Shown in pieces: positions 59,330-64,000 of a stretch of 64,000 nucleotides of DNA. Where the stretch lies: positions 1,612,001 to 1,676,000 of the forward strand of contig NC_063014.1 of NCBI RefSeq assembly GCF_020509005.1, in the 5' to 3' direction. Position 1 is the stretch's first letter. Each line of letters begins with the position of its first letter. This DNA is from Fulvia fulva (taxonomy: Eukaryota > Ascomycota > Dothideomycetes > Mycosphaerellales > Mycosphaerellaceae). The position numbers were made by a program, and so were the translations under genes. Below the pieces are notes generated by a model, which was not told where the DNA came from, searched no databases, and saw nothing but the letters and a program-made list of their open reading frames with translations.

Positions 59330-61371
59330 TCTTTAGCTCTAAACGCCGCGGAGGTGCCTAGCTACATTAGGCAACTCCTAGGTAATAGTAGCCTAGGCTA
59401 CGGTACTAACGGCGCCTACGGCTCTATAGGCGAAGCTCCCCTAAGACAACTAGTAGCAACTTATAGAGGACGTAAAAAGTATAGAAACTAACGATTAGCT
59501 CCTATACTAGTCTCTATAGGTAATGATTACTTAGCTACGTACGGCGCTTATACTATCGTATTACCGAGGGTAATAAGAAATAAGGACGACGTCTTAGGCG
59601 ATTAGTAAGGCCACCCGGAATTAACACCCCTATAGCTAGGTAGCGGTCGCGGCATCGACACTAGGCCCCCGCCTAACGTACGATATAGTTACGATCCGTA
59701 TTATAGTAAAGGAAGACTAGGCCGAAGTTACGAAGCTATCGAATAAGGAGCTCGCCTAACGAATTAACTAACTAGGGGTAGTCGTAGTGAACTAATAGCC
59801 TAACGGCACTCTATAGATCTATACTAGCTCTACTACTAGTAGGAGGCACCTAGAGGTATAGCTATAGTAGGCCTCTAAGGTTATAGTATTAGCGAAGGTC
59901 TTAACGAAGCAATTTACGATCCTAGTCTACGATATACCTAAGGAGTTCGACCTAACTGACTAAGGTCACCTATATACTCTCTAAGAGGACAACCCGGTCA
60001 CTCTTAACTCTCTAATCTAGAAGGCGACTAAGCTCTATAGGAAATGGCTAGAAGGTAAGAAGGCCTCGGCGCTAATTATATAGCTATAAGACGCGAAAGC
60101 GGCGGATCTAGTAATAGAACAAGACCTAATCTAGTAATATAGCCTTAAGATAGTCCAAAAGTACTCCTTACCCCTTCGTGTCCTCTAATACTTTAAATAC
60201 TAATAGTATAGACACTAAACCTATACGTATATAAATAAGTGGGCCTACTCGAACTATATAGGAGACTATATATCTAGGGACTATATATCGGCTACGAGGC
60301 GGTACGCGAACTGTCCGGGGCACTACCTATCGTATAGCGCGGAATGTCTATAGCGGAAACTAGTAAGAAACAAGGCAATTATAAACAGAACCGTCGCCCT
60401 AAGATTCTACGGCGACCGTAAGGCTAGTCTATACCGGAACTAGCTAGTAGCGGTCGGGTATAAGCGCCCTAGGGCCGAGAATAATATAAAGAATACGTAA
60501 CCTAGGGCGTACGGGAGGCTACGTACTCTACTAGTTACGGCGAGGGAATCTAACTAGGCCTAGCTCCCCTTTAGTATATAGCCGATAGGCGTAGACTAGG
60601 ACGCGCTAGGTAGTAGAATATAGGACATTATAGAGGACATAATTGTCGATAACGATAACTAGCCTCGACACGCTTAGTATTATCTAGTATAACGTTAACT
60701 ATAGTAAGGATATAGTCTAGAACTATTTCCTATACGAGGCGGACCCGTACGTCTACTACGTCCTAGTAATCTAGGAGCTATAGATTAACCCGTACTATAA
60801 GAGACTAACGACCTATAAGTTACTAGGCTATACGATATATCTACGAAGTAACGGTAGACCCCGTACGTACTTCTATATTAGTAAGGACATACTAGAATCC
60901 GACTAGGAGGTATTATACTACGTAGACAAAGAAGGCGAGGGAGATATTACCTACCTCTCCGTAGGTAGTACTTAGATATATAACTTATATATATAACCGC
61001 TAGCCTCGAGGTCTAGCCGCGACCTTAGGGTCTATAGACACCTAGACAGTACGCTTAAGAGACAAGGGTGCTACATCGTAGTAGGAGACTTTAATATATA
61101 CTACCCTTCCTAGGAAAGCCCTATATAGCCGTACCCTATAGCCGACGAAGTAATCGACTTAATAGCGAGTAACGTAATTACCCTTAATACCCCGAAGGAC
61201 CTAGGTACCTAGAAGAGGGGGGGACTCTAAGGTACGATCGACCTCTCCTAGATCTTAGATAGCTACTACTATATAGTAACCTACTATAGGATCGGATATA
61301 AACTCGAGGCGTCGTTAGACTATATACTAGTCAGGACCTCTATTACGATATAGATATAATATATACTAGCG
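59330..61371 (+). mobile_element. LINE (Tad1-like) ORF1 and endonuclease, RIP-mutated
   Basis: The ORF1 part at about 59340-60600 carries a gag-like zinc knuckle at 60312-60349 (CPGHYLSYSAEC). The apurinic-type endonuclease at about 60640-61350 shows VVGDFNIYYPSW (Trp from a RIP stop) around 61084-61110, GTIDLSW and SLDYILVRTSI near its end. Many TAG stops. The sequence breaks off directly after the endonuclease, at the 1,077-bp module, and the usual linker to the reverse transcriptase is absent. Confidence 0.72.
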
Positions 61372-62448
61372 GGTCGACGACGAGAATCACCTATACGTAG
61401 TGTCGGCTACGAACCTCTCGTCTAGCTACGAGAGAGCCAAGTATTCTCACGCTAGAGCGTCGTAGGCGCGACGGGCGCGTAACGTAGGCGAAGCCGCGGC
61501 GAATAGAGGACTACTAGCAAAACGGGTATAAAAACTATCCGACGAGCGTATACTCGTGTCGGGAGCGAGTCCCTCTTCTTTCTACGTGTAAGAAGGGCGC
61601 GGAACCGTGGCCTATACGCTCGATAGGACACCTCTAGTATAAGTACAGAATTTTTAGCTCCGGAGACCGTAAACCGAGCGGGCTAAGCGACGAACATTAG
61701 ACGAGCGGACTACAGAACAACAACTAAGCGGACTATATAACGGCGTCGAGCGGACTACGAAACAATCTAGTGTTTACTAGCGGGCAATACGGTGGGTAGG
61801 TAGATACGCGACGAAGCCTATAAGGGCCTATTAAACACCCGGTATAGGAACGAGGGTTTTGCCTAAGGCACTACCTATCCCGCTACACAACGTACCTAGT
61901 CTAATATAGTAGATTGCGACGAGGAAAAGACGATAGCCTAAGTAAGGAAAAGACGGCTATTAGGATAGGGAAAAGACGTATAATACAAGTGGATTAGTTC
62001 TATAATCGGGGAGGATCGAGAGTAGGGTGATAAGGAACTTTATATTAGTTAGTAGGTAGAAACGTAAGGAGTACGCTACCCGGCGTAGTGTGTGCCCCGA
62101 GCAAACCTACGAGGTATAGACGGCCGCTTTCTAGAGATAGGCTACGGTAACGCGAAGGGCGTCAAAACCTAGGGCGTAGTATACACTAGTAGCGACGGCT
62201 AACACTGTCTATATAGCCCGAGAGGACGGATGCGTATGTCGGTCAATAGAGAGCACTAAAGGGCTTAGGCCTATAGAGGTAGATATTGGCTTAAGGAGCA
62301 AATAGGGAGGGAGGGCGTAGAGGGAAGCTTTTGCTCCGGGCTAACCTCTCGAAACGAGGCTATACGGTAGTACTAGATAAGTAGGAAAGCGCGGTTAAGA
62401 CTTGTTACCTTATCTCGTAGCTAGCTTACTAAATACGATTCCTTCCTT
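61372..62448 (+). repeat. 1,077-bp module, copy 2 (RIP-mutated)
   Basis: Same length and ends as copy 1 but in the opposite orientation, giving an inverted repeat with a 5.5 kb spacer. Differences from copy 1 are almost all G-to-A or C-to-T in TG or CA words (e.g. CCTGTACGTGG became CCTATACGTAG). The internal inverted 12-mers are intact at 61422-61433 and 62413-62424. Confidence 0.85.
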
Positions 62449-64000
62449 ACTAGTGTATAAAGCAGGGGTATTGCCTAAAGGCTTTTAGGCAATTACTGAC
62501 TTACGTCCTAAGGAAACCCTAAAAGGAAGACTATACTAAGTTAAAGTCATATAGACTAATTGCGTTGCTGAATATACTAGGGAAGCTCCTAGAGAAGGTC
62601 GTGGCTATAAGGCTCACCGGAATAGTAGAAGAACACAACCTCCTCCCGGTAACGTAAATAGGGGGGAGACAAAAGAGATCTACCCTTATAGTAGTCGAAC
62701 TGATCATAGAGCAAATCAGACACATCTAGCACTATAGTAATAACAAGGTAGCCTCACTACTTTCACTAGACATATTAGGGGCTTTCGACAACGTGTCCTA
62801 CGTAAGGCTCCTATACATCCTTAGAATGAAAAGCATCCTAGCCTAGATAGTACACTTTATGTAGTCATTCCTTAAGGACAGAACAACCCAGATCCTCCTA
62901 GGGTCCTTTAAAGCCCCGTAGACCCTAATTACGAACACGGGCATCCTATAGGGCTCTACACTCTCCCCAATTCTGTTCCTCCTCTTTATAGCCGACCTGA
63001 CCCTACTCCTAGAAATAGTAAACACCTTAGTATCGGGGTTCGTAGATAACATAAATATCCTAGCGTAGTCGGGGTCTATAGAGGAAAACTACGCACTCCT
63101 AGAGGAGAGACATAGACAATGCGAAAAGTGGGTAAGAGAGTATAGGGCAAAATTCGTACCGGACAAGTACCAACTTATCTATTTTAGTAAGGCAAAGACA
63201 AAACATAACTTAGTAGCACTAGTAAAAATCCAGGGGTTCGGGACCTATCCTATAAGGGAACTTAGAGTCCTTAGGATATAGCTAGACCCGAAACTTAGCT
63301 AGGGACTATAAGTGAAGAAGGCGTAAGCGAGAGCGGACACTAATAGACAATTAATCGAGAGACTTACTACGTCAACCTAGGGGGCGACCTTCACAAAGGC
63401 CTAGACTATATATAAGGCCATTATCAAGCCCGTAATGCTATATAGAGCAGCAATTTAGGCAGCGGAAAAACACATCCCGAAGAGAATTGAGGACCCCCTT
63501 AATAGAGCGTAGGCAGCCTGCCTAAAGAGAGTACTAGGGGCATACAAGTCAACCCCTTATAGGACAATAGAAATGGAATCAGGTACAGCCCCTATCAGGG
63601 AGTACCTCTAGGGCATGAGGTGTCAATACGTAGAGAAGACATTAGCATACCTAGCCTAGGGAACTATCTAAGCAGCTACTTAAAGGATAAGAACCTAGTA
63701 GGAGAGGAGGAGAAGACCTAACCGGCTACATATAATCCTATAGAAGGAAGTAGACCTAAAAACATCATAGGAAATCCTAGCAGCCCTTAAACAGAGAGAA
63801 GCTCTAAGGGAGCAAGCTAACACAGGGGACAAAGGGAAAAAGAAGCAAAGCTAAGTAGAAAGGATCGTAGGTCACCTATAGGAAACGCGTTGGAACCAAA
63901 AACCGGTGAGGCCAGGAGCCCTACTAGCGGCTAGGACCTTCGGGAGGTATAACTACCTTATCTACAAAGACCTAAAGAGGGCGGAAGCAAGCATAGCTAT
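62449..64000 (+). mobile_element. Second LINE reverse transcriptase joined to the module, runs off the window
   Basis: RT fingers start at about 62500 (YTKLKSYRLIALLNILGKLL, VEEHNLLP). The palm follows (LDILGAFDNVSYVRLLYIL near 62760; GSTLSPILFLLFIADL; FVDNINILAWS where FVDD is usual), then the thumb (RIWLDPKLSWGLQVKKA). RIP stops (TAG) are frequent but many CA/TG words survive, so mutation is lighter than in the gypsy elements. By eye only about half of residues match the LINE at 53-55 kb, so it is a different family. Together with the module it probably forms a second chimera whose 3' end lies outside the window. Confidence 0.75.

Noticed and set aside
42230..64000. Centromere or telomere
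   Set aside because: The block consists of identifiable nested transposons, with no TTAGGG array or centromere-specific satellite; a pericentromeric or subtelomeric position cannot be told from this window.

Overview
The window looks like a chromosome segment of a filamentous ascomycete (Pezizomycotina, possibly Dothideomycetes; the class is a weak inference). The evidence is short 49-60 nt introns with GTAAGT/GTGAGT donors and CTGAC/CTAAC-like branch sites, intergenic spacers of 0.4-5.7 kb, fungal-type gene families, and a repeat block carrying a strong repeat-induced point mutation (RIP) signature. No rRNA gene, convincing tRNA gene or CRISPR array was found.

Positions 1-42,160 are gene-bearing. 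In order: the 3' part of a disordered protein gene (+); a large acidic single-pass membrane protein gene (-); a 5.7 kb gene-poor stretch; a PWWP chromatin-protein gene (+); a PHO80-type cyclin gene (+); a disordered protein gene (+); a WD40 gene (-). From 25.2 to 36 kb every gene is on the + strand: a secreted tyrosinase, a class II aldolase, a secreted glucoamylase with starch-binding domain, an RraA-like aldolase, a gutted beta-lactamase-family pseudogene and an MFS transporter. Then come a GT34 glycosyltransferase (-) and a Cas1-type polysaccharide O-acetyltransferase (-) with a frameshift and altered catalytic motifs. This accessory set (secreted oxidase, starch degradation, aldolases, transport, surface glycan genes) lies beside the repeat block and includes decaying genes.

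Positions 42,160-64,000 are a nested transposon graveyard almost devoid of CA and TG dinucleotides while CG is kept, as expected of RIP. It opens with a 30-bp tandem repeat and a three-hairpin array. It continues with a chromodomain Ty3/gypsy element with 195-bp LTRs (43,565-50,338), the integrase end and LTR of a second gypsy element, and a third gypsy element whose pol is split by a Fot1/pogo DNA transposon (61-bp TIRs, TA duplication). Inside that transposon is an almost unmutated 2.85 kb insertion with a 15-bp target duplication. A LINE with ORF1 and endonuclease follows, and it is interrupted by a second insertion.

The most interesting observation is that both insertions start with the same 1,077-bp module, of identical length and in opposite orientation, fused at the same module end to 5'-truncated LINE reverse transcriptases from two diverged families. 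This resembles the MINE (WEIRD::LINE) composite retrotransposons known in Magnaporthe. One copy is nearly free of RIP and the other is RIP-mutated, which gives a relative chronology of insertion and RIP activity.
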